A stretch of 64,000 nucleotides of DNA, from assembly GCA_947458745.1 (NCBI GenBank), contig CANGYQ010000004.1:248001-312000 (forward strand), written 5' to 3'. Both the position numbers and the translations under genes were made by a program. Below are positions 37,640 through 46,364 of the stretch, one piece after another. This DNA comes from Bryobacteraceae bacterium. Its GTDB lineage: Bacteria; Acidobacteriota; Terriglobia; Bryobacterales; Bryobacteraceae. Below the pieces are notes generated by a model. That model saw only the letters and a list, made by a program, of their open reading frames with translations, was not told the DNA's origin and did not search any database. How positions within the stretch are numbered: the stretch's first letter is position 1; every line of letters begins with the position of its first letter.

Positions 37640-39910
37640 CTACCGCGGCAGGCTCTGGAGAAGCTCCGCCGCCTCTTGCCGCACGGCGGGTTGTCCCGCC
37701 TGGGCGGCCCGCTCCAGGTACCGGCGGGCATTCACGAAATCACCCAGCGCACCCAATGCCGTCCCCAACCCCACCAGCGCCCGGTCGAAGTCCGGCTTCG
37801 CTTCCAGCGCCCGTTGGTAATACCCGACGGCACCCCGGAAATCCCGCCGCATCATGGCCAGATTCCCCAATCCGTCCAGCGCCTCCACCCGCGCCGGATC
37901 GGCCTTCACGGCCTCTTCAAACTGCTTCTGCGCTTCTGGGAAACGGCGCTGCATTGCCAGCACGACGCCAAAGTTAAAACGCGTCGCAGCCTGCGCCGGA
38001 GCCAACTTGATGGCCTGGGCAAAGTGATGTTCCGCTTGCGCAAAGTCCTGCTTTCCAGCCAGCAGATTAGCCAGATCGTTGTGACCCTCCGCAAAGTCCG
38101 GCTTCAGCCGAAGGCTCTCCCGGAATGCCACTTCGGCCTCCGCCGCCAAGCCCGACTCCAGTTGCACATTGCCCAGCGCGTTATGCGCCTCAACGTACTC
38201 CGGATCCAGTTGAATCGTCCGCTTCAGTTCGGCCATCGCCTCCGGACGCCGCCCTAGCTGGCGATACGCGCGGCCCAACTGGTAATGGGCACCCGCATCA
38301 CTGGGAGCCACTTCCCGGGCACGCTCCAGCGTTGTCACCGCCTGGGCCAAATCACCCCCATCCAGCAACGCCGCACCCAGGCTTCGCAGTGACGGCACAA
38401 AGTTCGCCTGATGAGCCAGCGCCTGACGGTGCCACTCAATCGCGCGCCCACGCTGGCCGGCCTTGTCGTATGCCTGTGCCAGCTCAAAGTAGAATTCCGG
38501 GTTGGCTGGCTGGTGCTGCTTCAGCGCCGCTTCAAACTGCCCAAGGCCCGCCTTCAAGTTGCTGCCCTGCCCCACTTGCGCCGCGGCGAGATAGAGGTCA
38601 CGATCCGCGACCGAGGCGATCTGCGGCGGGTAGTGCAGTACGACGGGCCCTTGATAGCTTTGGCCCTCGATATCATGCCGCTCCGGTCGCGGCGCCAGCA
38701 GGTTGGACGGAGGCCGCCGCATGATCTTGTGATCGGTCACGACAGCGTGCACCACATCTTCGGTCCGCCGCTTGGGCATGTGACAACTGGTGCAATCATT
38801 GCCCGCGGCCATTGCCTTGTTCTGCGGGTGCGAACTGGTGTGGCAGCTTTTGCAGGCCGTGGCATACTGCGCCCCGGCCTCTTCCGGGCGCGGCGTGCGG
38901 TGCGGATCATGGCACGTGGTGCACAGGAGCTTACCTTCGCTCTTCAGAAAGCACTGCGACTGGCGCAGCCGATAGACGCCGTTGACGATCTCGAACTTGT
39001 CCTCATGGCCGGTGCCTTTGGCGTGATCGAAATGCAGAATGTAGTTGGCCAGCGGCTCATCCGGGCGATAGCTGAACGTGCCGCGGTCAAAGCGCTGGAT
39101 GGCGTTGGGTAGCGGGAACGATGTCGTCTCCAGATGGCACTGTGCGCAGACCTCCATCTTCCGCTCCGCCGACAGCCGCTTGGGGTTCAGCACAGTGGTG
39201 CGGATGCGGTCCGGGTCGGCCTTGGAGGATGCAGCCTCGACGTGCGCGCGCCCCGGGCCGTGGCAGCGCTGGCAGTCGATGCCTTCGGGCAGTTTCTCCG
39301 GGTAGACCGGGTCCGCCCCTGGTACATCGCGGCCCGCTTCGATCTGCGGATAGCCATTGTGGCAGAAGATGCAGCCAAAGCCGATGCGGCGGCGGAAGTC
39401 CTGATGACGGTCAAAGTCGTAGCCGGGGCTCATGGCAAAACTGCCGCCCTTCTCGGCGTACCAGGCCACCGGCAATTCCACCAGCCGGTTCTCGGGCGTC
39501 CGGTGCAGGTAGCTCCGCGATTGATGGCCGGAGCCCATCACATAATCGATCCGCTTTTCCACCACGTTGTCCTCGCGGCCCTGATAGCCCACCTGATGAC
39601 GCCGCAAGAAGAACTCATCGCCGCGGCGGATGAACTGGTAGTGACGGTCTGAGGGTTGGTGATCAAAGCGCGGGCTCTTAGCCATGTCGTCCGCCGCCAC
39701 GTTGTCCGGCGCCGCCCGATAAAACGACCGGCCCATCCCCGTCTGCCGGTACGTCTTGGCGATCTCGGCGTGACAACCGGCGCAGGTGCGCGCATCCACG
39801 TAGTCCGACACGGCCACGGCAGCGGTGGGTGGCGCAGCTTTCTGGCAACCCACCATTGCGAGCGACAGTGTCCCCAACAACGGTGCCCAGAAGAAGAAGC
39901 GTAAAGCCAT
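37640..39910 (-). CDS. Seven-haem c-type cytochrome fused to TPR repeats, lipoprotein
   Basis: The 756-aa protein starts with a lipoprotein signal (MALRFFFWAPLLGTLSLAMVGC, Cys about 22). The N-terminal half holds seven CxxCH haem motifs in order: CAGCH, CIFCH, CQRCH, CAQCH, CTTCH, CKSCH and CTSCH. The spacing and HMPKR context are like cytochrome c554/NrfB-type multihaem domains. The C-terminal ~330 aa are tandem tetratricopeptide repeats (for example LGRAYRQLGRRPEAMAELKR and AHNALGNVQLESGLAAEAEV). It should sit on a membrane facing the periplasm, move electrons, and bind partners through the TPR part. Such fusions recur in Acidobacteriota; the electron partner is unknown. Confidence 0.9.
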   Translation of the reverse strand: MALRFFFWAPLLGTLSLAMVGCQKAAPPTAAVAVSDYVDARTCAGCHAEIAKTYRQTGMGRSFYRAAPDNVAADDMAKSPRFDHQPSDRHYQFIRRGDEFFLRRHQVGYQGREDNVVEKRIDYVMGSGHQSRSYLHRTPENRLVELPVAWYAEKGGSFAMSPGYDFDRHQDFRRRIGFGCIFCHNGYPQIEAGRDVPGADPVYPEKLPEGIDCQRCHGPGRAHVEAASSKADPDRIRTTVLNPKRLSAERKMEVCAQCHLETTSFPLPNAIQRFDRGTFSYRPDEPLANYILHFDHAKGTGHEDKFEIVNGVYRLRQSQCFLKSEGKLLCTTCHDPHRTPRPEEAGAQYATACKSCHTSSHPQNKAMAAGNDCTSCHMPKRRTEDVVHAVVTDHKIMRRPPSNLLAPRPERHDIEGQSYQGPVVLHYPPQIASVADRDLYLAAAQVGQGSNLKAGLGQFEAALKQHQPANPEFYFELAQAYDKAGQRGRAIEWHRQALAHQANFVPSLRSLGAALLDGGDLAQAVTTLERAREVAPSDAGAHYQLGRAYRQLGRRPEAMAELKRTIQLDPEYVEAHNALGNVQLESGLAAEAEVAFRESLRLKPDFAEGHNDLANLLAGKQDFAQAEHHFAQAIKLAPAQAATRFNFGVVLAMQRRFPEAQKQFEEAVKADPARVEALDGLGNLAMMRRDFRGAVGYYQRALEAKPDFDRALVGLGTALGALGDFVNARRYLERAAQAGQPAVRQEAAELLQSLPR

Positions 39911-39953
39911 GGTGAGAGAACCCGCAGATTACCATAGCCGCTGAAACAGAATC

Positions 39954-39986
39954 GGCCGCCAGCCCCCAGGGTTAGGGCCAGCGGCC
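39954..39986 (-). terminator. Probable terminator after the serine hydrolase gene
   Basis: Minus strand: GGCCGCTGGCC (39986-39976) pairs with GGCTGGCGGCC (39964-39954), an 11-bp stem with G-U pairs, then the partly T-rich GATTCTGTTTC. It lies about 19 bases after the stop. Confidence 0.55.
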
Positions 39987-40004
39987 ACCTGAGGTTCGGT
40001 GCGG

Positions 40005-41945
40005 TTAGCGCACCCACATCCAGAGCCCGGGCCGGGCCTGCCGCTCGCTCTGCGTCAGGTCCACCATCACCCGCCCCAGAGTGAGGCTCATCGGCAGTTG
40101 GACCTTTACCTGGACCATCCCCGGGTAACCCGGCGCAGAGGCCGCGGACACCACGCGCGCCTCCTGGCCATTCAACTTCACTTTCACCGGAACCCGGATC
40201 GAACTCGGCACGCGCGGCGTGTCCCCATCCGGAGCAGTTTCATTCAACGGGCCCAAGCCGGTGGCCCAAAGCGTCACCACACTGCCCGGCGCGGCTGGAG
40301 CCTCCTCGCTGTTGGCCGTGCCGTCAGCATTGCTGCCCAGCACCGCGCCCCGGCCGTTGCCGGAAGCGCTGAACAAGCCCGGTGAGGAAGCCGCCACGTC
40401 CACCGGCGCGGGTCGCGAATACCGGCCGCCCGCAAGAACCGTCAGCGCGTGCCGCCCGGCTGCCAGCGACTGCGGCACAATCAGGTCGATCCGGTTCCGG
40501 GATACCGAAACCAGTGGCACCGGAGTGCCGCCGATCAGCACCTCGACGCCGTCCAAGCGGACAGGCAACGCGCCCGGCCCGGCTTTGGAGGCCACCACCG
40601 GCCCCAGGTTCTCGCCAAACACCGTCACCAGTTGCCCCGCGACAATCGGCATCGCCAGTTGGCTGGCGCCATTGACGACACCCGCTTGGGCAATTCGCGG
40701 ACTGGCCGGGTAGAAGCTGGAGAACTGATCCTCGGTGGGCCATTGGCGCACTTTCTGGACGGCCGCAATCAGCTCCAGTTGCGCCGCGGCAAAGAACTCG
40801 GTCTGCTCCTCGAAAGAGTTGAAGACGACGGCGATGTTGACGTTCAGGTTCTCCATCCGGATCAGGACCCCATACGTGCCCGGCACCAAACCGTCGTGGA
40901 ACTGGACGACGCCTTCCGGAGTCGCGACAAACTGCCACCCCAGTCCGTAGTACTCACTCTGCGGGGCATAGGGCGGGCGCGCCGCCAGCTCGCCGCGCAG
41001 AAAGTAGCTGAACCGCGAGGTCCGGACATCCAGTAGCGTGGCCAGGCGCACCAGGTCCGTGGCCGAGGCAGTCCATCCGCCCGCGGCTTGCGCCAACTCC
41101 AGGTAGAAACCACCGTCGGGAGTCGGCACGGCATCGCCAATTCCGGGGAACACCGGAAAGCTGTCGGCTTCACCAGCGGACGGGTAATACTCCACTTCGC
41201 CCAGCGCCCGCAGACTGCGCACGGAGCGTCCCAGGCGCGCCCGTTGAATGCCCAGCGGCAGCATCAGCTTGCGCTGGACGTAGGCTTCGTAAGGCTCACC
41301 CGTGACCCGCTCCAGAATGCGGCCCAGCAGGCCGTAGCCAAAGTTGGAGTACTCTTCCTTGGTGCCGGGCGTGAACTGCAAGGGCTGCGTGGCCATGTAG
41401 CGCACCAGACGGTCGAACTCCACCGGCTCCCGCAGCGGCAGGGTGAGGCCCAAGGCATCCAGCGACGCGGCATCGGTCATCGGGTCGTAGGTAACTCGGC
41501 GGTCCCAGCCACCCGCGTGCCACAGCAGATGCCGCACCGTGATCTGATTCCAGCGGCTATCAACGATCAGCTCCGGCGGCAGCGTCGCGCGGCCCAGCAG
41601 CGGCACAATCGGGGCATCCAGTTGCAGCTTCCCCTCCTGCACCAGCTGCAGAATGGCCATCGACGTAATCGGTTTGGAAATGCTGCCGATACGGAACAGG
41701 GAATCCGGCTGGACGGGAATCTTCAGGTCGCGGTCGGCCCAGCCGTAGCCCCGGGCCAGCACCAAACGGCCTTCATGCGTGATCGCGAGCGCCGCCCCGG
41801 GCACGGGAAAACGCTGCAGTATGGAGTTCATCACCGCCTCCACCGGAGCAAGTTCCGGGATCGGGGTGCCAGTCTGCGCTTCCGCCACCGATTCGGTGAG
41901 CGCGAAAGCCAGGATGACCGTCTTGCATAGAGTAAGTTTCGACAT
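40005..41945 (-). CDS. Secreted class C beta-lactamase-fold serine hydrolase with Solibacter-type (TIGR03437-like) C-terminal domain
   Basis: The 646-aa protein has a signal peptide (cut near VAEAQ). A penicillin-binding/class C beta-lactamase domain (about 40-400) follows: RIGSISKPITS gives the SxxK nucleophile near residue 88, and EYSNFGYGLLG gives the YxN motif. The third motif is probably FHDGLVPGTYG (HDG in place of KTG). From about residue 425 begins a beta-rich domain: VVNGASQLAMPIVAGQLVTV, IDLIVPQSLAAGRHALTV, and SSPGLFSASGNGRGA with VTLWATGLGP. It matches the TIGR03437 domain seen at the ends of Solibacter extracellular proteins. Esterase, peptidase or D-aminopeptidase activity is more likely than true beta-lactamase. 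Confidence 0.88.
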   Translation of the reverse strand: MSKLTLCKTVILAFALTESVAEAQTGTPIPELAPVEAVMNSILQRFPVPGAALAITHEGRLVLARGYGWADRDLKIPVQPDSLFRIGSISKPITSMAILQLVQEGKLQLDAPIVPLLGRATLPPELIVDSRWNQITVRHLLWHAGGWDRRVTYDPMTDAASLDALGLTLPLREPVEFDRLVRYMATQPLQFTPGTKEEYSNFGYGLLGRILERVTGEPYEAYVQRKLMLPLGIQRARLGRSVRSLRALGEVEYYPSAGEADSFPVFPGIGDAVPTPDGGFYLELAQAAGGWTASATDLVRLATLLDVRTSRFSYFLRGELAARPPYAPQSEYYGLGWQFVATPEGVVQFHDGLVPGTYGVLIRMENLNVNIAVVFNSFEEQTEFFAAAQLELIAAVQKVRQWPTEDQFSSFYPASPRIAQAGVVNGASQLAMPIVAGQLVTVFGENLGPVVASKAGPGALPVRLDGVEVLIGGTPVPLVSVSRNRIDLIVPQSLAAGRHALTVLAGGRYSRPAPVDVAASSPGLFSASGNGRGAVLGSNADGTANSEEAPAAPGSVVTLWATGLGPLNETAPDGDTPRVPSSIRVPVKVKLNGQEARVVSAASAPGYPGMVQVKVQLPMSLTLGRVMVDLTQSERQARPGLWMWVR

Positions 41946-42050
41946 GACCCCAGCTTGCGGCGGGAGGGCAGTTTGGCGAATCAGCCAGTTGGCGAAATCT
42001 CAGCTCCTACTTCTGGCGGAGGCGGATTGACGGCCGATCGGCTAGACTCC

Positions 42051-42110
42051 AGTCTCATGGGCACAGTCAGGAGCGCAGTCAGGAGCACAGCCATGGGAAC
42101 AGCCATGGGT
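42051..42110 (+). repeat. Five degenerate 12-base tandem units over a translation start
   Basis: The units are AGTCTCATGGGC, ACAGTCAGGAGC, GCAGTCAGGAGC, ACAGCCATGGGA and ACAGCCATGGGT (42051-42110). Units 2 and 3 differ at one base, as do units 4 and 5. Three in-frame ATGs (42057, 42093, 42105) and two AGGAGC ribosome-site-like elements lie in the array. Gain or loss of a unit would preserve frame and change initiation spacing. Confidence 0.75.
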
Positions 42111-43283
42111 CCGCTTGAGTTTCTCCGCTCGCATTCACCAGTGCTATACATCCGGCTGGGCGGCGTCGTGCTGGTGCTGGCCATCATCATCTCCGGCACC
42201 ATCGAACGCCAGCAGGAGCCCGCTTCGTCCCTCGGCTCACAGGTGCTGATGGCCGCTCTCGCGCTGGCCTACGGCGTCGTCTTCTGGTTGAACACGGGGC
42301 CGTTTCCGCAGCGGTTGCCTTGGCAGCGCTGGTTGCTGGTGATGCAGTATGGCCTGTCGATGCCCTTCAGCTCCGCCACGGTCTCCTTGCTGACCACGGC
42401 GACCATCCCGCTCGCACTCCGCCAGCGTTTCTGGTGGCCCTGGATGCTGGCGCAGATGGCCTTGGTGGTGGGCCAGACGGTTTGGCAGATCCAGTCAGCG
42501 GTGGCCCGAGCCCCGGTTGTTGTCACGCAGTCGGACGTGGTGGGGGCCATTGCCGCCAACATCATCGAAACGATGGCCTGGCAGTTGTTCGCCTTCGCCG
42601 CCGCCGTGCTGATTGTCCGCCTGAACCGTGAGCGCGAGAAGCTTGCCCGCCTGAACGCCGAACTCCGTGGTGCCCAGCTGCTGTTGAGCGACGCCAGCCG
42701 CTTGTCCGAACGGCTCCGCATTTCACGCGAACTGCATGACTCGCTGGGCCACCACTTGACTGCCCTCAACCTGCAGCTGGAAGTCGCGCAGCACTTGCCC
42801 GATGATCAATTGCGGCCGCAACTGGCGCAGGCGCAATTCTTGTCGCGGCTGGTGCTGGCTGACATCCGGCAGGCCGTCTCGGAATGGCGCGCGGAGTCAT
42901 CCACCGCTCTGCCGGAAGCGCTGCGGTCGCTCACCACCGGGACCACGGCGGTGGACCTGAAGATCGAGATTGAAGAGGGCCTGCCCTCCGCTGGTCCGGC
43001 GCTGGCGCATGCGCTCTACCGCTGCGCCCAGGAAAGCATCACCAACACGCTGAAGCACAGCGCGGCTCGCCACATTGCCATCTCGCTGTGCCGCCAGGAG
43101 GACCAACTGGTGCTGGACGTATCAGACGACGGCCAAGGCAGCGCGGCCCTAGTGCCGGGCAATGGACTGAGTGGCATGGAGGCACGAATGCAAGAGTTCG
43201 GTGGGACCGTACGATTCGAGACCGCCCGCGGCCAAGGCTTTCGCATCATCGTCACCGTGCCGCTGCCGGTGGTGGCCGCATGA
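42093..43283 (+). CDS. Membrane sensor histidine kinase, HisKA_3 family
   Basis: The protein is about 396 aa from ATG 42093, chosen because AGGAGC lies 7 bases before it; in-frame ATGs at 42057 and 42105 are alternatives. There are four to five membrane segments: YIRLGGVVLVLAIIISGTIE, VLMAALALAYGVVFWLNTG, a pair in the LTTATIPLAL...MLAQMALVVGQ region, and MAWQLFAFAAAVLIVRL. A short coiled linker leads to the phosphoacceptor helix (RISRELHDSLGHHLTALNLQ) and an HATPase domain (CAQESITNTLKHS, VSDDGQGS, GNGLSGMEARM). No periplasmic sensor domain is seen, so the membrane part itself probably senses. Partner: the overlapping NarL-type regulator. Confidence 0.92.
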   Translation: MGTAMGPLEFLRSHSPVLYIRLGGVVLVLAIIISGTIERQQEPASSLGSQVLMAALALAYGVVFWLNTGPFPQRLPWQRWLLVMQYGLSMPFSSATVSLLTTATIPLALRQRFWWPWMLAQMALVVGQTVWQIQSAVARAPVVVTQSDVVGAIAANIIETMAWQLFAFAAAVLIVRLNREREKLARLNAELRGAQLLLSDASRLSERLRISRELHDSLGHHLTALNLQLEVAQHLPDDQLRPQLAQAQFLSRLVLADIRQAVSEWRAESSTALPEALRSLTTGTTAVDLKIEIEEGLPSAGPALAHALYRCAQESITNTLKHSAARHIAISLCRQEDQLVLDVSDDGQGSAALVPGNGLSGMEARMQEFGGTVRFETARGQGFRIIVTVPLPVVAA

Positions 43284-43921
43284 CCCGCCTGGTGCTGGTG
43301 GAAGACGAAGCGCTGGTGCGCCTGGGCCTCAGCCAGTTGCTCGGCTTCAAGCCCGGCTATCAGGTGGTGGCAACGGCATCGAGCGCCGATGAAGGGTTGC
43401 ATGTGATCGCCCAGCATCAGCCGGACCTGGTGCTCTCTGACGTCCGCCTGCCTGGCAAAAGCGGCATCGAGATGCTGAAGGCTCTGCGAGCCGCGGGCAA
43501 CGCCGTGCCCGTCATCCTGATCACTACCTTTGATGATGAAGAGGCGTTCCTGCTGGCCATGCGCAGCGGCGCTAGCGCTTTCCTGCGCAAGGACACCTCG
43601 CTAGAAGACCTGACCACGGCCATTGATGCGGCACTAAAGGGCGAACGCGTGTTCCGCCCGGCGATCACCCGGGTGGCCCTGGAGCGCCTCGCCGGCATGA
43701 AAACCGACTTCCCTTCCTCCGACCTGCCGGACCCATTGACCAAGCGCGAAATCGAAGTGCTGCGCCTACTGGCCGCCGGTTTAAGCAACAAAGAGATCGC
43801 CGATGCCCTGGGCGCGGGCGAAGCCACCATCAAGACCCACGCTTCCAGTGTCATGTCGAAGCTGGGCGTCCGGGACCGAACGAGGGCGGTGTTGAAGGGC
43901 CTCGAACTGGGCTACGTGTAG
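43280..43921 (+). CDS. NarL/FixJ-type response regulator
   Basis: The protein is 213 aa from ATG 43280, which overlaps the kinase stop as ATGA. The receiver has VLVEDE, VLSDVRLPGKSG (phosphoacceptor Asp), LITTFDDEE and AFLRKDTS (Lys). The LuxR-type helix-turn-helix is LTKREIEVLRLLAAGLSNKE, then GEATIKTHASSVMSKLGV. It controls unknown genes in response to the upstream membrane kinase. A longer upstream frame is a shadow within the kinase gene. Confidence 0.95.
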   Translation: MTRLVLVEDEALVRLGLSQLLGFKPGYQVVATASSADEGLHVIAQHQPDLVLSDVRLPGKSGIEMLKALRAAGNAVPVILITTFDDEEAFLLAMRSGASAFLRKDTSLEDLTTAIDAALKGERVFRPAITRVALERLAGMKTDFPSSDLPDPLTKREIEVLRLLAAGLSNKEIADALGAGEATIKTHASSVMSKLGVRDRTRAVLKGLELGYV

Positions 43922-44001
43922 CCTTCATGATACGAGCGAATGGCGGTGCGCCGGGGGCTCGCGACCGTCCGGGCGGAGCGGCGATCGCTGAAATCGGCGT
44001 G

Positions 44002-44007
44002 TACAAT
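44002..44007 (+). promoter_or_regulatory. Candidate -10 (TACAAT) for the leaderless membrane protein gene
   Basis: TACAAT ends 5 bases before ATG 44013. The intervening AAGGC is too close to act as a Shine-Dalgarno. No -35 consensus is visible. Confidence 0.4.
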
Positions 44008-44012
44008 AAGGC

Positions 44013-45560
44013 ATGACTGGCGGCAAGCTGGACCAATTAATCTCGGATGCTCGACGCCGGTCGATCGTCAACCTGATCCTCGACCAGTCCACCTGGGCCC
44101 TCACCATTGCTTTGGGAGGCGCGGCGTTGCTGCTGGTGGCCGGAACGCAGATCCTCAATTGGTACTGGCCGGTGGTGCTGTTTGCTGGGGCGTTCGGCTA
44201 TGGCCTCTGGCGGATCGGGCAGGCTCTTCCCGATGCATACCAGGTAGCCCAAAAGATTGACCAGCATCTCGATCTGCACGACGCGCTGTCCACCGCCTGG
44301 CATTATCAGAATTCATCGAACGAAGTCGCGCTGGCACAGCGCCGTCAGGCCGAGCAACAGGCGGAGCAAGTAGAAGCGAGCGCTGCCGTGCCGCTGCTGC
44401 TGCCAAAGGCCGCCAAGTGGAGCGGATTGGCGTTGGCGGTGGTGGCCGCTCTGTTTGTCACGCGCTACGGCGTCCAGAAGTCTCTGGACCTAAAGCGGCC
44501 ACTGGTCGCCTTCACGCTCGACCAGTTCGGCAGCGCTCCGAAGGAGCAAGCCAGCTCGGCGAAGAAGCCCGGTTCTCCGATGGACGAGTATCTGAAGTCG
44601 ATCTCCGTGCAGCCCGCTGAAGAAGGCCAGAAAGATGGCCTGGACGCGGCGCCGGAATCGGCCTTGGGCACGGTGGAAGTCCCCGACGTCAACAACGAGA
44701 ACAGCCAGCAGGCAAACGGCAAGACCAACGAAAAGGGTCCGGGCATGGGCGACGGCCAGGATAAGGGCGAAGGCGCCGAAGAATCTGAGGGCGCCAGCAA
44801 GGGCAACGAAAAGGGCGAGGACAACGGCAAGCAGGGCGCGAACAATCAAGGCAAGCAGGACGGGCAACAGCAGGCCAAGAACAACGCCGCGCAACAGCCC
44901 GGCGAGAACTCCTCCATGATGGACAAAATGAAGGACGCGCTCGCCAACCTGATGTCCAAGATGAACATGCCGCAAAAGGGAGGCGAGCAGCAAAATCAGC
45001 CCGGCAACCAGCAGCAGAAGTCCGGCTCGCAATCCGCCAACGCCCGCCAGCAGCAGAAGGGCCAGCAGCCCTCCAAGGGCCAAAAGGCCGACCAGCAGCA
45101 ACAAGCTTCCAACAACCAGCAGCAGGGCGATCAGGACCAGGATTCAGAAGCCTCGCAGGCCAGCCAGGGCAAGCCCGGCGACAAGAACTCGCAGTCGGCC
45201 TCGAACCAGGAGAATAAGTCCGGCATGGGCAAGCAGGACGGCGACAAGGACGTCAAGCTGGCCGAGCAGATGGCCGCCATGGGCAAGATCAGCGAGATCA
45301 TCGGCAAGCGCAACCAGAACCTGCAGGGCGACATCATGGTGGAGGTCAACTCCTCCAAGCAGCAGTTGAAAACCCAGTACACCCAGCGCGCCGCCAAGCA
45401 CAGCGACGCCGGTGGCGAGATCCACCGCGACGAAGTTCCACTGATGTATCACAACTACGTGCAGCAGTACTTTGACGAAGTCCGCAAAGCGCCCGCTGCT
45501 GCTCCAGGCCCCACGGCCAAAGGCCCGGCGCGGCCGAATGTGCCGTCTGAGATTCCTTAA
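44013..45560 (+). CDS. Membrane protein with a long Q/K/G/N-rich disordered region (DUF4175-like layout)
   Basis: The 515-aa protein is not confidently assigned. Two membrane helices lie near residues 28-68 (WALTIALGGAALLLVAGTQI, then WYWPVVLFAGAFGYGLW). A soluble helical stretch follows (VAQKIDQHLDLHDALSTAWH) and a third helix near 135-152 (WSGLALAVVAALFVTRYG). Residues about 210-425 are low complexity, dominated by Gln, Lys, Gly, Asn, Ser and Asp. The C-terminus has an ordered-looking helix (VKLAEQMAAMGKISEIIGKR) before a conserved-looking ending (EVPLMYHNYVQQYFDEVRK). This helix, LHDALST, helix order recalls DUF4175-type proteins, which is a tentative comparison. It stands alone between a regulator and a convergent methyltransferase gene. 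Confidence 0.75.
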   Translation: MTGGKLDQLISDARRRSIVNLILDQSTWALTIALGGAALLLVAGTQILNWYWPVVLFAGAFGYGLWRIGQALPDAYQVAQKIDQHLDLHDALSTAWHYQNSSNEVALAQRRQAEQQAEQVEASAAVPLLLPKAAKWSGLALAVVAALFVTRYGVQKSLDLKRPLVAFTLDQFGSAPKEQASSAKKPGSPMDEYLKSISVQPAEEGQKDGLDAAPESALGTVEVPDVNNENSQQANGKTNEKGPGMGDGQDKGEGAEESEGASKGNEKGEDNGKQGANNQGKQDGQQQAKNNAAQQPGENSSMMDKMKDALANLMSKMNMPQKGGEQQNQPGNQQQKSGSQSANARQQQKGQQPSKGQKADQQQQASNNQQQGDQDQDSEASQASQGKPGDKNSQSASNQENKSGMGKQDGDKDVKLAEQMAAMGKISEIIGKRNQNLQGDIMVEVNSSKQQLKTQYTQRAAKHSDAGGEIHRDEVPLMYHNYVQQYFDEVRKAPAAAPGPTAKGPARPNVPSEIP

Positions 45561-45564
45561 GAGG

Positions 45565-46353
45565 CTACCGCGGCTTCTCGGCGATGAGGCGCACCAGGCG
45601 GATGGGGCGATCGCTCCAATCTGGAGCGGCGATCGGTTCCTCGTACCGGATGATCTTGAACCCCTCGAAGATCTTCAGCAGCTCTCCGGACTCATACTCA
45701 AACGGCGCCCCGGAAGCGGATTTGTGACCGGCTTCGACTACCACCAAGCCTCCGGGCTTCAGGGCGGCTCTGATGCGGAGTAAGCTTCGCTTCTCCATCG
45801 CGTAGATCATCGCGATCAGGTCCCAGCGTTGCTCGCCGAAATCAAAGTCTTCATCGGAAGAATGGGCAGCCGTGAGTGGTAAGGACCGTTCCTGGGCCAC
45901 GCGTTCGGCCACCTGAAGCCCTGCCTTCGCTACGTCGAAACCCATGACCCGCCAGCCTTGGCCAGCCAGATAAACAGAATTGCGGCCCTGCCCCATGGCG
46001 ATATCAAGAGCCTCCCCAGGGGGACGCCCGCTGGCCGCCTCCACCAGCAGTTGGTTCGGTTTGGTGTTGAAGGTGGCAGGCTCGGTGTAGACCCGGTCAT
46101 ACAACTCTGCTTCGCCGTACGCATCAATGGCTCTCAGGGCCCGATCCACCGCGGCGGCATCAACACCGTCAGCGCTCAGCTTCTCGCGGTACAAGCGGAC
46201 CGACCGGTCCCAATCACCGCCAGCGCCACTGGTCTTGCGCCATTCATCGAAGGCATTGTACGAGGATTGACCGCTAACCAGCGGCGGGCCGGTTTTCGGC
46301 GCGGCGCATGCGGCCAAGATGAGAAGGCTGAGACCAACGAGGTTATATCTCAT
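45565..46353 (-). CDS. Class I SAM-dependent methyltransferase with a lipoprotein signal
   Basis: The protein is 262 aa from ATG 46353 (MRYNLVGLSLLILAACAAPK). The start matches a lipoprotein signal with lipobox LAAC. The mature part has a Rossmann methyltransferase fold: ALDIAMGQGRNSVYLAGQGW (SAM motif I, GxGxN), VMGFDVAKAGL (acidic loop), WDLIAMIYA (motif IV) and LKPGGLVVVEAG. SAM is normally absent outside the cytoplasm, so either the signal is not used or the protein is repurposed. It is the last gene of a tightly packed minus-strand operon, 11 bases after the DUF1501 gene, and abuts the convergent Q-rich gene by 4 bases. Confidence 0.85.
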   Translation of the reverse strand: MRYNLVGLSLLILAACAAPKTGPPLVSGQSSYNAFDEWRKTSGAGGDWDRSVRLYREKLSADGVDAAAVDRALRAIDAYGEAELYDRVYTEPATFNTKPNQLLVEAASGRPPGEALDIAMGQGRNSVYLAGQGWRVMGFDVAKAGLQVAERVAQERSLPLTAAHSSDEDFDFGEQRWDLIAMIYAMEKRSLLRIRAALKPGGLVVVEAGHKSASGAPFEYESGELLKIFEGFKIIRYEEPIAAPDWSDRPIRLVRLIAEKPR

Positions 46354-46364
46354 GACCCTCAAGC

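Noticed and set aside
44490..45104. Leucine-rich 204-aa membrane-like frame opposite the Q-rich gene
   Set aside because: It is the mirror of Gln/Lys/Gly codons (CAG read backwards as CTG), so its hydrophobicity is an artefact.
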